Positions 1-11,080 of a DNA stretch of 64,000 nt are shown here, in pieces; the stretch's first letter is position 1; each line of letters begins with the position of its first letter. A model generated the notes under the pieces. It made no database searches. It was not told the DNA's origin and saw nothing but the letters and a program-made list of their open reading frames with translations. Source of the DNA: Halichoerus grypus (lineage: Eukaryota > Chordata > Mammalia > Carnivora > Phocidae). The stretch is from contig NC_135717.1 of assembly GCF_964656455.1 (NCBI RefSeq), forward strand, positions 155,547,793-155,611,792. Direction: 5' to 3'. The translations under genes were made by a program, and so were the position numbers.

Positions 1-1165
1 TCACAGTGACCTGTCTTCCCTGAAGAAGAGACAATGGGGTCAGTGAACATTTCTATCCAACCGACATTCCTATCCCCCCTGTTGTTGGGGGAATGGGGAA
101 AAATTTTATTAAAATATCTGAATCTGATAATCACTGCAATTTAAAAGGTCTGAATGTACTTTAAAATAAGACTAAAAAAACATACATACTTCGGTAAACT
201 TCTTGCTAATCTCCAGCTGTTGACACTTATATGTCAGAACCTTATTTTAAAAAATCACCTTGAATTTCCTAAGTGAGTTGAACATCTTTGGAGGTGTTCT
301 AGGTGGTCTTACATCAAAAGCCTCTTAGCTCTTGCTCTCTAAGGACATTGGTTTAGCCCAGGGTTCCCACATGCTGTGATGATCTACAAGGAAAACAGAA
401 AAATATGGACAATGTGGTGAATTTTTCTTAAAGATAGATTTATGGAAACTAAAATTCTGTTCTTTATTTTGAGATTATAAGATTACTACTTGTGGTTGAA
501 TTGTCCTTTCTTTATGAAATGATGTTGGCAATCCATGGTGATTTATTTTTTAAATGTTCTAACTTAGCAAAATGAACTTTACTCTCTGTGGCAGTTTACT
601 CGATCCATCTACTCAGCCAACTACGTATTTTCTTCTAAATTTTTATTTTTCCTGGTTCTTGAAATCCAGAAGTCTAGGAACCACTGTTTTACCAAATGAA
701 TCACAAATTTTTAAAAGAAAGATTCAAACTGTCTGTGGGTTCTTCCAGCTGCCAAATGATAACAAACCAAACCAAAACAAAGACCAATTTTGTTGTTTGT
801 AAGATGTAAATCTGTAAGAGTCACATTGTTTTTTTCTAATTAGCAGTTCTCAACTCAGTAGCTTCTCTATCCTTACTGTTCTCTCGCCCATCAAATATCT
901 AGCTAGTAGAAATTTACTAATTAATGTACATCAAATACAATTCTTATACTTAGTCATTAAATGTTTGCCTTTGTGTTATATGTAGCTTTAGCACCTTTAT
1001 AAATGTGTTGACTTGGGTGGAGACATCTGACATACTCTTAAATGGACCAAGTCCTTAGCCTATTCTAAACTTTACTTTCTGAACACTGTGGCCAAGATCT
1101 CAAACAAAGTTATAATGTGATTTCTTAATAATGGTGTCTGTACTTTCAAGCTTCCACCCAGTATT
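1..1165. other. AT-rich stretch, no gene or repeat recognised
   Basis: I see no coding exon with plausible splice sites, no RNA gene and no interspersed-repeat signature here. The single open frame near 572-802 has no family resemblance and low-complexity codon use. Confidence 0.5.
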
Positions 1166-1179
1166 ACATAAGACATTAA

Positions 1180-2925
1180 TTTTTTTTTTTTTTTTTTTGC
1201 CCCTCTTCACCCATTTCTCCCATCTCCCAATTCCCCCACTCTGGCAACCACTAATCCTTTCTTTGTATCTATGAGCTTGTTTTTTGTTATTGTTGTTGTT
1301 GTTGTTAATATTCCATATATAAGAGAGAGATCATACAGTATTTCTCTGACTTATTTCATTTACAATAATGCCCTCCAGGTCCATCCATGTTGTAGCAAAT
1401 GGCAAGATTTTAATCTTTTTTATGGACGAATAATATTCCTCTGTGTGTGTGTGTGTGATATATCTTGGCTATTATAAATAGAGCTGCAATGAATGTGGGG
1501 GTACATATATATTTTAGAGTTAGCGTTTTCATTTTCTTCACATAAACACCCAAAATTGGAGTTGCTGGATCATATGGTAGTTCTATTTTTAATTTTTTGA
1601 GGGATCTCCATGCTGTCCCACCAACAGTGCATCAGTGTTCCTTTTTCTCCACATCCGCACCAACACTTGTTATTTCTTGTCTTTTTGATGCTAGCCATTC
1701 TAACAGATATGAGGTGATATCTCATTGTGGATTTAATTTGCATTTCCATGGTAGTTAATGATGTTGAACATCTTTTCATGTACCTGTTGGTCCTCTGTAT
1801 GTCTTTTTTTGGAAAAATTTTTATTCAGATTGCTTGTTTTTTTGCTATTGAGTTCTTTAGATGTTTTGTGTATTAACTTCTTGTCAGATATGTGATTTGC
1901 AAATATTTTCCCCATTCAGTAGATTGCCTTTTTATTTTGTTGATGTTTTCCTTTGCTGTGCAGAAGCTTTTTAGTTTGATGCAATCCTACTTACTTATTG
2001 TTGCTTTCATTGGTTTTACTTTTTTGTGTCAGATTTAAGAAATCATCACCAAGATGTATGTGAAGGAGCTTACCACCTATATGTTCTTCTAGAGGTTTTA
2101 TGGTTCCAGGTCTTAAGTCCAAGTCTTAAATCCATTTTGAGTTAATTTTTGTGTATGGTGTAAGATAGTGGTCTAGTTTCTTTAGCATGTGGCTGTCCAA
2201 TTTTCCCATCACCATTTATTGAAGAAACTGTTCTTTTCTTACTGTATATTTTTGATTTCTTTGTCATAAATTAATTGACCACATATGTGTGGGTTTATTT
2301 CTGGGATCTTAATTCTGTTCCATTGATCTGTGTGTCTCTTTTTATGCCAATACCATACTGATTTAACTACTATAGCTTTGTAATAGAAGTTGAAACCAGG
2401 GAGGGGAATGCCTCCAACTTTGTTCTTCCTTCTCAAGATTGCTTTAGCTATTTGAGATCTTTTGTAGCTCTGTATACATTGTAGGATTGTTTGTTCTATT
2501 TCTGTGAAAAATGCCATTGGAATTTTGATAGGAATTGCATTGAATCTATAGATTGCTTTGGGTAGTATGGACATTTTAATGATATTAATTCTTTCAACCC
2601 ATAAGCATAGAATATCTTTCCATTTATTTGTGTCTTCTTGAATTTCTTTCCTTAATGTCTTGTAGTTTTTAGTATGTAGATCTTTCAGTTCCATGGTTAA
2701 ATTTGTTTGTTTGTTTGTTTATTTATTTATTTTAGAGAGGGAGGGGGGAAGGGTAGGGGGAGAGAGAGAATGTTAAGCAGGCTCCACACCCAGTGCAGAG
2801 CCTGACACAGGGCTTGATCTCATGACTCTGAGATCATGACCTGAGCTGAAATCAAGATTCAGATGCTTAACCAACTGAGCTACCCAGGCACTCTCTTTTG
2901 GTTAAATTTATAACTAGATATAGAA
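1180..2925 (-). pseudogene. L1 LINE 3' end (ORF2 C-terminus + 3'UTR), antisense, broken
   Basis: Degenerate remnant of the L1 retrotransposon ORF2 protein (endonuclease and reverse transcriptase in intact copies), lying on the minus strand and 5'-truncated. A T-run at 1180-1198 is the complement of the element's poly(A) tail. Reading the minus strand, 2694-2239 gives an open block of 151 residues downstream of the reverse transcriptase core, with [14 protein letters not shown] and [14 protein letters not shown]. After frameshifts it resumes at 1915-1733 (MGKIFANHISDKK). The conserved C-terminus follows at 1779-1570 ([28 protein letters not shown]). Just after this the frame jumps to unrelated residues, which fits a deletion of roughly 30 bp near 1610. 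The 3'UTR covers about 1200-1560. A SINE interrupts the copy at about 2705-2894, and L1-like sequence fades by about 2925. It is not functional. The L1 assignment is firm; the subfamily is not assigned. Confidence 0.9.
2705..2894 (-). mobile_element. Can-SINE (SINEC), inserted into antisense L1
   Basis: Minus-strand copy of the tRNA-Lys-derived carnivore SINE. The T/TTTG/TTTA-rich side (2705-2734) is the tail complement, and the head ends at gagctacccaggcactc. A target-site duplication ggttaaattt lies at 2695-2704 and 2900-2909. It sits inside the L1 ORF2 remnant, so it is younger than that L1. The body is GA-rich (about 2735-2770) and diverged from the younger copies elsewhere in the window. 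Confidence 0.92.
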
Positions 2926-3049
2926 GACACTCTTAATCTGCCCATGATGTGAGATTCCATACAGAATATTTGAATCACAAAGTTGGTTCTTTTGACAGAT
3001 ACGTCTTAAAGTCAGCCATTGGAAAGAATCACACAGATATACTTTAACA

Positions 3050-3571
3050 TTTGATATTTTGTATCCCTTGCTGCATAACAAGTTATAACAAACTTCGTGA
3101 CTTAAAATAATACACATTTATCATTTCAGAATTTCTGTGTGTCAGGGGTCTGGGCACAGCCTCGCTGGGGTCCTCTGCATCAGGGTCTTTCATGGGCAGC
3201 CATCAAGGCGTTGGTCAGGGCTGGGACTCATCTGAAAGCTCACACTGTTGGCAAAATTCTCTTTCTGAAGGGTTGTTAGAACAGGGCCTCAGTTCCTAGC
3301 TTACAGTTCTTTGCAATGTGAGCCTCCCCAGAATGGCTACTTGCTTCATCAAAGCATGCAAATTGAGAAGGCAAAAAAGTCAACTAGCAAGCAAGATAGA
3401 AGTTACAATCTTAGTAACATAATCATGAAAGTGGCATCCCATTCCTGTGTCATAGTTTGTTTGTTAAAAACATGTCACAGGTCCCACCTATACTCAAGGG
3501 AAAAGGATTACATAGGGCATGAATATCAAGAGGCAGGGATAATTGGGGGCCATCTTAGTCTTTCTGCCACA
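3050..3571 (+). mobile_element. LTR-like ancient repeat, family not assigned
   Basis: The block starts near tgctgcataacaagttat, passes through ttaaaataatacacatttat and ggcgttggtcagggctg, then caggtcccacctatactcaa, and ends gggggccatcttagtctttctgccaca. This order is the well-known layout of a common placental LTR family of the MaLR/ERVL kind. The terminal ...CA fits an LTR edge. No coding content remains. I cannot name the subfamily by eye. Confidence 0.6.
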
Positions 3572-3574
3572 CAT

Positions 3575-3880
3575 CCCTGGTCTTTGGAGGTATGAAACCT
3601 AAGAGCCCAACTTTGTTCTTTGTTTCCATCCCTTCTAAGAGAAAAGAGGTATTTGAGTTCATTTGGAGGAAGTTAGTCTGAAAGGTCTGAATTATAAGAA
3701 TAGTATAATGGCATATAATTTTGCTACTTATGGTAAAGAATATCTTAAAATTAATGCAAATAAAGTATTATCTAGAAAATTTCCTATCTGGCAGTCTTTA
3801 ATAACTGCATGGTATTCATTTATGATTATCATTTTGTTTTCATTCTAGTCAATAACTGAGGAAGTGTTTCTTGTGTTCTT
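3575..3880. other. no recognised gene or repeat
   Basis: AT-rich sequence with a short chance reading frame (3663-3848). No splice-site pattern, RNA gene or repeat family was recognised. Confidence 0.4.
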
Positions 3881-3884
3881 TATT

Positions 3885-4605
3885 CATGATAAATGTGGTA
3901 GGGAATACAAATTAAGATTATGACAAGGTTTACTCTCTTAAGAGATTTGTATTTAGAAGCAAGGGGTGGTGAGAAGGAACCAAACACACACAATTATAAT
4001 GGAGAACAAAATACAATTATAGAAGCAAGTGCTAAATACGTTTAATAACACCCTCAATTCTGTGGTACAGGAAACAGATCAGTGTTGGGTGAAGTTACTA
4101 AAAGCCCTCTTGGGGGAAGTAGAACTTGAAAGGTGAATGGAGTTTGGATAGGAAGTAAGAAAGAAAGAAGAATATAAAGAGAAAATAAAGGAAGGTAGCA
4201 AGAGCCTGGAGCTCACAGAGCAGACTGAAGAACCTGTCTGCAGTGAAAGGAATGGGGAGCAAGGAAAAATAAAGGCAAAGGGATAATGGATAGTTGCTTC
4301 TGAAGGCTGTTGAAGGCTGCAGTGCTGATAGTGACTAGACAGGGAATGGAGAATCATTCTAGATCCTTCAGCAGAGGATAGAAGTAGTATTTGGGGGAGT
4401 CTGTTTGATGGGTGTGTGCATGATGGATAATGTAAAGAGAGCCTGGAAGAGAGACACGGGGTGACAAAAATCTGGGCTAGACGGGGTGCAGTGGAGAGGA
4501 TAAATTAGAGCAATATTTATGATGAGGAAATCCACAGTTTGCAGAGACTGATTAGACATACTGATAACAGCAGAGTCTGTGCTCGCCTCTGCCCTGGGAC
4601 AGCCC
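3885..4605 (-). mobile_element. probable L2 LINE, antisense, degraded
   Basis: The order of phrases resembles the reverse complement of L2: gggaatacaaattaagat, then a GA-rich body with gaaaggtgaatggagtttgga, then gcctggaagagagac, then aaatctgggctag. Divergence is high and no reading frame survives. The alternative is unrelated purine-rich DNA. Confidence 0.45.
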
Positions 4606-4619
4606 CTTCTCTTCATTTC

Positions 4620-5274
4620 AAATGGAGAGCATTTAGACAGCTCAGGGCCTAATTAGGATTCCCATTGATCAGTTGGTTGCACTAACCAGTTGGTATCTCT
4701 TGGTTTTGATTCCTTGGACATTTATTTATTAAAGAAGACCACAAAAGTCCAACAGCCTCTTAGAGCTATTGTCATTTTAGGCATTATACCAGGGGGTCAG
4801 GAGGGACTTTTATACCTTCCTCAAATCAAATTGTGTGTGTGTGATGACACGCAGGCTGTAATAGTGCTTTTTAAGGTATTCCACAAACCCGTAGTTTCCA
4901 CAGCTTAATAGGTTTTCTGAAAACAAACAAAAAAACAGCCCAAACCGTGTGTGTGTATTATGGAAAGGCCCATGGTCAAGTAAGTTTGGGAAACCCTGAG
5001 TTCAAGTTCAAAACATCCAAAAGGTGTAATGCTGATGAATCACCAGGAGGAATATGGGAAGAGCTATAATCAAAAGTGTTTCCCAAACTTCTTTGCCAGT
5101 GGAATCGTGTGTGTGTGTATGTACGTGTGTGCAGCGTACACACGCATCATCTTTAGGACTAGTATTCTGCCCAACACACTTGAGTAGATGGCAAGTTAAC
5201 TTAATGAAGTCAGCAGCTTTTTAGGAAATTAATCTTTTGGCTTATAGGTCATTAGGTTTCTTCTTGCTTTAACT
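4620..5274. other. no recognised gene; short GT repeats
   Basis: Contains interrupted GT/TG microsatellites (about 4833-4843, 4948-4957 and 5107-5132). No gene, exon or interspersed repeat was identified. Confidence 0.4.
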
Positions 5275-5288
5275 TCCTTTGGTATTTT

Positions 5289-5497
5289 TTTTTAAAGATA
5301 TAGATATAGATATAGATATAGATAGATATATTTATTTATCAGAGAGAGAGCACGCACAAGTGGGGGGGGAGGGGCAGAGGGAGAAGCAGGCTCCCCGCTG
5401 AGCAGGGAGCCCGATTTGGGACTCAATCCCAGGACCCTGGGATCATGACCTGGGCCAAAGGCAGACGCTTAATCTACTGAGCCACTGAGGCATCCCA
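5289..5497 (-). mobile_element. Can-SINE (SINEC) with expanded ATAGAT tail
   Basis: Minus-strand SINE. The target-site duplication tcctttggtatttt lies at 5275-5288 and 5498-5511, exact. The tail side holds an ATAGAT hexamer expansion (about 5297-5330) instead of plain TTTATTTA. The body has the usual gagcagggagcccgatt and gggatcatgacctgggc, and the head ends actgaggcatccc, a diverged form of the normal acccaggcgccc. Confidence 0.95.
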
Positions 5498-5569
5498 TCC
5501 TTTGGTATTTTATACAGATGCATTTTAAAGCTGTTTCTTTTCCAACAGTACCTATGCCAGAAATTGGAA

Positions 5570-5636
5570 AAGAAAGGGAAGGAAGAAGAAGGGAGGGAAG
5601 GAAGGGAAAAAGAAAGAAAGAAGAAGGGAGGGAGCA
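5570..5636. repeat. purine-rich GGAA/GAAA tract
   Basis: Nearly uninterrupted purines (gaagaagggagggaaggaag and similar), a simple low-complexity tract. It makes the minus strand encode Phe/Pro/Ser-rich chance frames. Confidence 0.85.
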
Positions 5637-5784
5637 AAAGTAACTCCTTTGCTTGGTGTTTCTTACAAGTCTTTTGAGAAAAAAGGCCTAGGAAGGGAAA
5701 TGATTCAAACTGAGGTTGCTATATGCCCAAGATGTCAAGTTGCTCAGTTTTCAAAGATCCTTTGATCTTTTTCTCTACTCGTAT

Positions 5785-5862
5785 TCAACAGGCAAACCTG
5801 GGTTTAAATCCAACCTGCATCATTCTCCTGCTGTGGGGCTTTGGGTAAGTTACTTTACCTCT
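5785..5862 (+). mobile_element. MIR fragment
   Basis: The core phrases cctgggtttaaatccaac and tgggtaagttactttacctc match the tRNA-like head and core of MIR in forward order. Only about 80 bp survive. Confidence 0.75.
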
Positions 5863-5864
5863 CA

Positions 5865-6775
5865 GCTCCCTCCCTCTCTTTCTGTTGTTTTTTTCCTCTC
5901 CATTAATTTATATTTTTTCTACTCCATAAACTTTGTTTCTTAGAAGGTTCCATAGGAAGAGCAAGTAACCCTTGTAACTCATAATTTGAAATGTATTTAA
6001 GTTTTTTTAAAAAACCTCCTTTGAGCTATTTTTCCTAAATTTGGATTCCAGATTACCAGGTCTAGCAAGCTAAAAGAAGCAAGCTAAGAAGTGGGGTTTG
6101 TAAATAGATCGGTGTTGGCCAGAGGTATTCAATCGACCTACTTCAGTAAACATATTCTCACCTGCTTTTATCATTCAGAATGTGCTGTTTTGTTTGCAAA
6201 GTCAGCGTCAAAGTAGAAAATGTTTTATATGTCCATGTCATGTCATGTTTATGCTTCATTTGCAAGGTTTCTGACATGATTTAGGTCACTTAACTTTTCG
6301 TATGTGTCTAGTCTCCGGGTGGCGTGGGGAAAGAGGGAGAGAAACAGTTACTGGTAGGATACTAAAATGTTTGTGGTTCTGATTTCTGTGTCCTAAATGA
6401 AAACTTGATGCTCTATAACAAGACCTAAAAATCCTCCATGTGAAGCCCAAATAATGTGGGTTGCCATTGTCACTGGAATTAATTTTTTTTCATCATTTTG
6501 GTCTTGCATAAATCTTTGAAAAACAAAGCTCATAAGTGATATTTCTGTATAGTTTTGCTTGGAATATAAGCATCTGAAGATTATTTTAACTATGTTATAC
6601 TTAAAACCATGACAGTGGATGAAGGTGCCCACAGAGAGTGTGTATTTGCATGTTGAATGTAAGTTCTGGGAATGTAAATTCTCTATAAGACTCCTAGTTC
6701 AAGACTTTTTACCTAGTCAGATTTGTTAATATCAAGAGAGAGCAGTCCTGACACATAGAAAGCTGAATCCAGTAA
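5865..6775. other. no recognised gene or repeat
   Basis: AT-rich DNA. A frame on the minus strand (6393-6632) has no family resemblance. No exon or RNA gene was seen. Confidence 0.4.
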
Positions 6776-6777
6776 AT

Positions 6778-6832
6778 AATAGCTCTTATTATTATTTATT
6801 GAGTACCTTCTATGTGTGATGTGGTGGGAATG
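6778..6832 (-). mobile_element. MIR/L2 tail fragment
   Basis: Contains tatttattgagtaccttctatgtgtga, the antisense form of the shared MIR/L2 3' region. It is short and not assignable between the two families. Confidence 0.5.
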
Positions 6833-6834
6833 CA

Positions 6835-7235
6835 GTAGGGAACAGCAGTTCTAGATACAACAACACTGGTTTAGGTTTGAGAACAACACAGAAATGCTGT
6901 TTCCTCAAGGCACACATACTAGGTTCTTACTCATCTCTCATATGCTGACTTGCAAGCCATCTAGCTGTCCCTGGGACCTACAGTTGATTGTGCAGTGCTA
7001 TGTCTTGTCATAATAGAAGTTTTAAAATTATCAGCCACTGAAATGACTAAGGTATTTTATCCATTTCTTGTTTATTCATGCTACTTCCCATTCCTCATGA
7101 CTGTTATTGAGCTTAAATAGCAGTTAGTTGTCCATTAATATTCTCTAGTTTAAGGTTTCCTTGTGCATCCCATCCCTGGCCTTTTAGTACTAGTTAAAAT
7201 GCACCTTCACTTTTAAATTTCTAATTCATTGAGTT
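6835..7235. other. no recognised gene or repeat
   Basis: Mixed-composition DNA without reading frames of note, repeat signatures or RNA genes. Confidence 0.4.
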
Positions 7236-7239
7236 CAAA

Positions 7240-7480
7240 TTCTGTCATTTTATGAAGCCACCTCTGTGAAACTTTCCCTGACCTCCTACCCACCCCAGAT
7301 CGAGCCAACCACTCTTTCCACCATTCTCTGCCTCTATTATACTCCTATTGCATGAATAGCATTTAATTATTTAGATGTTGAACTCACAGAGCACAGGAGC
7401 TATATATTAATCATCTCTGTGTTGCTATCACATAGCACAGAGTCTGAATCATAAATATTAGTTGAATAGGACTGAATAGG
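7240..7480 (+). mobile_element. L2 LINE 3' end
   Basis: Sense-orientation L2 tail. The phrases run in the usual order: gaaactttccctgacctcct, then a stretch including tctattatactcctattgc, then gaactcacagagcacaggagc, then cacatagcacagagtctg, then tattagttgaatagg. No coding sequence is retained. Confidence 0.75.
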
Positions 7481-7484
7481 CACC

Positions 7485-8230
7485 AAAACAAAACAAAGCA
7501 AAACAACAACAACAAAACACTGCCAGGAATCACAGATAGGAATGTATTTGTCTATTCTTTACCTTGTCTCCAAGCCACTATCTATAAAACTGGGAGGGGA
7601 ACCAGGTGAGAGAAAACTCATTTGGAAAATTCCAGTAAATGTAGCCATAACTGTTAGAAGAGAGAAGACTCTTTCTTGCTTCTTTTGATGAATATTTACC
7701 AGGAAACCTTAACAGGCAACAGTTTCCAAGGGTTTGCACCAAAGTAGGAAATTTTCAGTGTATTTAGTGGTTTGTAAATATTTATTTTTTAAGCATATGA
7801 AGACATAAGTTGTTGAATCTGAATGTGTATGCTGAAGAAATGCAGAATTTGCCCTTCTGACAACCTGCTATGAATTTTAACAAAATTTAAAATATTTTAT
7901 TGCTAATTGGCCAATTTGATATTTGGCTGCTGCCTTGGGGAATTTACAATGACCTATTAACAATTTAAGACTAGGCCAAGTAAGTAAAATTTTCAGCTTC
8001 CTGAAAATGTGTAAGTATGTGATAGAAGGAAATGATGACCTCATATTTGGGTAACTTGGGTTAATCAGTATCCTCCTCATTCCACCTAGGAGATCTGGAT
8101 GAACTTCCCAAGAATCACAATTCTGTGGCCAGGAAGCATTCATAGCCGTCCACGTTTGGCTGGGAGTGGTAATGGTGGTGGTAGGGGACAGTGGTGGGAG
8201 TTGAAGGGGGTGGGCTTACTTCCTCCTGCA
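7485..8230. other. no recognised gene; short AAC repeat
   Basis: Starts with an A-rich AAAC/AAC simple repeat (about 7488-7518). The remainder shows no repeat family, exon or RNA gene by eye. Confidence 0.4.
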
Positions 8231-8234
8231 TATT

Positions 8235-8340
8235 CTTCCTCTCTCCGTACCTCCCACCCTCTCCCTTCCACTCCCTCCTTCTCCCTCTCTCTCTTTCTCT
8301 CTCCCTCTCTCTGTCTCTTCCCTGCCCCACTTCCTTTTCC
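8235..8340. repeat. pyrimidine-rich CT low-complexity tract
   Basis: Long run of C and T with TCTC/CTCC units. It generates several overlapping Arg/Glu-rich chance frames on the minus strand and Ser/Leu/Pro-rich frames on the plus strand, none of them credible proteins. Confidence 0.9.
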
Positions 8341-8344
8341 TTCT

Positions 8345-8945
8345 GCTGAGCTGCCATGCTGCCATATCAGTTTGCATGAAGCCCAGCTCCTTCCTTGGCT
8401 TCTTAAAAAATTCACTTGAACCTGAGTTTAGTGACTTCATTAAAAAGTCAGGAAATGGGGCAGGGGATGAAATAGGGTTTGGTCATAGAGGATGTGAAAG
8501 TTGACCTTCTTGTTGCGTTCCTCCTGAACTCATCTTCCTCAAGTATATCCTCCAGTATAACTGAGTTTTCCCATTTCCCACATACAGAAAAGTTCTATCT
8601 ACATTCAGAGCTCAATATCTACTCTAAGTTGGCTTATCAAAATCTCTCTCCAACAAAGATAAGGCTTTTCTTGAAATGAGCTCTAGAGCCAGCAGCTACG
8701 TTTTTTCCCATATTGTTAGTACTGTAATATTTTAAAAACTAGTTTTGTGTTAGTTTTGTTTAAAGGTATATTAAATGATTTTTTGGATTTTGTTGTAATT
8801 GTGCTTGGTTTGAGGTGGGTTAGAGGTAGGGAGTGACCTGGACTATAGAAGTTCTGCAATCAGCAATGCTTTTAGCTCTATCCTATTCATTTTAGTATCT
8901 ATTTAGTTATTTAATATGCTTGACACAACTGGTTATGAGGACCAA
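8345..8945. other. no recognised gene or repeat
   Basis: No repeat family, exon signature or RNA gene recognised. Confidence 0.4.
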
Positions 8946-8949
8946 TGAA

Positions 8950-9410
8950 TAGTGTACTGGCCAAGGTTCAACCAGAGAAGTAGATGAATTTTAATTCATG
9001 CTATTAATTTTAACATGCTATGTGTGTGTATGTATATATATTATAAATAAAGGATTTGTTACAGAGAATTGGCTTACATGAATGTGGAGGCTGGCTAAGC
9101 ACATCTGAACTCTATAAAATAGGAAGGTCATGGGCAGGCTGAAACTCTTGGCAAGGGCTGAAGCTGCTGTTCACAGACAGAATTTCTTCTCTTTTTGAGA
9201 GAAATTTCAGCCCTGATTTAAAAAAAAAAAAAAAGAAGAAGAAGAAATGGAACAGTTCTACCCATATTATTCAGGACTAAATCCTGAATATTTTTAGATT
9301 TTATGTAAAGTCAGTTCGTTAGGAGCTTTAATTACATCTGCAAAGTACTTTCACAGAAACACCTAAATTAGTGTTTGATGGAATAACTGGGGACTGTAAC
9401 CTATACAAGT
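8950..9410 (-). mobile_element. MLT2-like ERVL LTR, antisense, degraded
   Basis: The phrase order matches the reverse complement of MLT2-type LTRs. It runs aaggttcaaccagagaagta, a tatata/tgtgtg segment, aaggatttgttacagagaat, tggcttacatgaatgtggag and gggcaggctgaaactcttgg. It then runs taattacatctgcaaagtac, agaaacacctaaattagtg and aataactggggactgtaacc. A poly(A)/GAA simple repeat (about 9220-9246) lies inside. There is no coding content. Confidence 0.65.
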
Positions 9411-9592
9411 TGCCATATTCAAAAAAGTCATTGTAGATGAATAAACCAAATAAAATGTTTACCAAGGGATGATGGTTAGAATGCATTTTAACAAAAATTT
9501 TAATAGTTAAATTATAACAAAAAAAAGGAAACATACATACCAAAGAAATCTCCTTCTAGGATATTAAATTCTCCACCGAAGTGGTTTTTTCC

Positions 9593-9815
9593 TTTTTCTT
9601 TTTTAAAGATTTTATTTATTTATTTATTTGAAAGAGAGAGTGAATAAGCTTGCATGTGAGCAGCAGGGAGGAGCAGAGGGAGAGAGAGAATATCAAGCAA
9701 ACTCCCCGATGAGTGCAGAGCCCAACATGGGGCTCGATCCCACAACCCTGAGATCATGACATGAGAGGAAACCAAGAGTCAGACACTCAACCGACTGAGC
9801 CATCCAGGTGCCCCC
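9593..9815 (-). mobile_element. Can-SINE (SINEC)
   Basis: Minus-strand SINE with an aaagattttatttatttatt tail complement, GA-rich body, gagatcatgacatgagag and a head ending gagccatccaggtgcccc. An imperfect target-site duplication, gaagtggttttttcc at 9578-9592 and gaagtgttttttct at 9817-9830, brackets it. Confidence 0.93.
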
Positions 9816-9830
9816 TGAAGTGTTTTTTCT

Positions 9831-10025
9831 AAGGAAGCATTTAAAAATACTGATGGCAAGTATATAAATTAAAGAGTTATGATTTGTGCTGGCAAAACTA
9901 ATCTTATTTATCACATTCCAGAATTCTATCTAAATTTGTTATGATGGCCTGAGAAAGAAAAAAATGAGATTAATTTCTTTTTTAAATGGACCACTAAGAT
10001 TTTTCATAATATAGAATCCATTAAG
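9831..10025. other. no recognised feature
   Basis: AT-rich flank between a SINE and an L2 copy; nothing recognised. Confidence 0.4.
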
Positions 10026-10029
10026 TCAA

Positions 10030-10620
10030 TAAATTCACTCATTCAACACATACATAATGTGAACACAGTATATGGCAGACACTGATTCTGTGGATAAAAT
10101 GGTGAATAAGACAAATGCTGACCCTGCCTTCAAGAATTCTGTAGTTTAGTAGTCAGGGAATAAAAATATATGTGAATCAAATATTGACAGAAACAATTCT
10201 CACAAACTGTGATAGTTTCTGTGAGTCTACAGCTCCTGACCTTCTCTGGGATGCCAGGAAGTTTATTCTGAGGATGGGTGTTTCAGCTGGGATCTAAAGA
10301 ATGGGCAGAAATTATTTGTGTCAAGAAAAGGAGGAAGAGATTTCCAGGCAGAGGTAAAAACCTGCTTGAAGAGCCTGACCAAGGCCAGGAAAGCTGGAAC
10401 GTAAAAGGTGAGGGGGGCACATAGCAAAGACAATGCTCTAGAAGTTGGCAGGTGCTTGAAAACCACATTAAGAACTCTATTTTATCTTTAAGAGCAATGG
10501 AAGCATTAAAGGATTTTAAGATTTTACACAAGGGGGTAACGTAAGCAATAGGTCATTTGTAGCAGGACTTTGCAGGGTAGAGGTTCTACTTTAGCTCCTA
10601 GGGCAGAGATAGCGGAAGTT
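10030..10620 (-). mobile_element. L2 LINE, antisense, 3' portion
   Basis: Begins with attcactcattcaacacata, the tail complement. It continues with gctgaccctgccttcaagaa, then the reverse complement of the 3' coding and untranslated region: tttcagctgggatctaaag, agagatttccaggcagag, gaagagcctgaccaaggcc, gcaatggaagcattaaagg and gggggtaacgtaagcaatag. It is strongly diverged with no reading frame. Confidence 0.75.
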
Positions 10621-10624
10621 CAGC

Positions 10625-10789
10625 ATCTGCACCAGTAAATCCTTTGCCTCATCCATGGCAGGCATCACTAATCGATCATGGCAGTGTTTGTCCCTGACTA
10701 AACCCAGACTTTATAGTCTCAGAACATTCCAGACAACCAATACCCATCAGGGTTATTTGGCACTTGAGAAAGACCCTATTTTACTGAAT
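10625..10789. other. short segment without recognised features
   Basis: Nothing recognised except the left target-site duplication of the adjoining SINE at its end. Confidence 0.4.
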
Positions 10790-10804
10790 TCTTTTGCTTT
10801 TCTT

Positions 10805-11042
10805 TTTTTTTTTTTTTTTTTTTTTTTAATTTTTTTTTTTAAGATTTTATTTATTTGCGAGAGAGAGAACGAGAGACAGAGAGCATGAGAGGGAGTGAGA
10901 GGGAGTGAGAGGGAGGAGGGTCAGAGGGAGAAGCAGACTCCCTGCCGAGCAGGGAGCCCGATGTGGGACTCGATCCCGGGACTCCAGGATCATGACCTGA
11001 GCCGAAGGCAGTTGCTTAACCAACTGAGCCACCCAGGCGCCC
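10805..11042 (-). mobile_element. Can-SINE (SINEC), long T tract
   Basis: Minus-strand SINE close to the younger consensus: gagcagggagcccgatgtgg, cgatcccgggactccagg, gatcatgacctgagccg, and a head ending gccacccaggcgccc. A T-rich tail complement of about 35 bases precedes aagattttatttattt. The exact 15-bp target-site duplication tcttttgcttttctt lies at 10790-10804 and 11043-11057. A 110-residue minus-strand frame (11179-10847) is simply the SINE read through. Confidence 0.96.
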
Positions 11043-11080
11043 TCTTTTGCTTTTCTTAATAAAAATGCAAAATTGTTTGG

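Noticed and set aside
2820..2894. tRNA-like head with promoter-box-like sequence in SINEs
   Set aside because: Derived from tRNA-Lys but diverged and lacking a cloverleaf; part of a SINE, not a functional tRNA gene. The same holds for the other seven copies and for MIR heads.
8115..8440. Three overlapping Arg/Glu-rich minus-strand frames
   Set aside because: Product of the CT low-complexity tract at 8235-8340.
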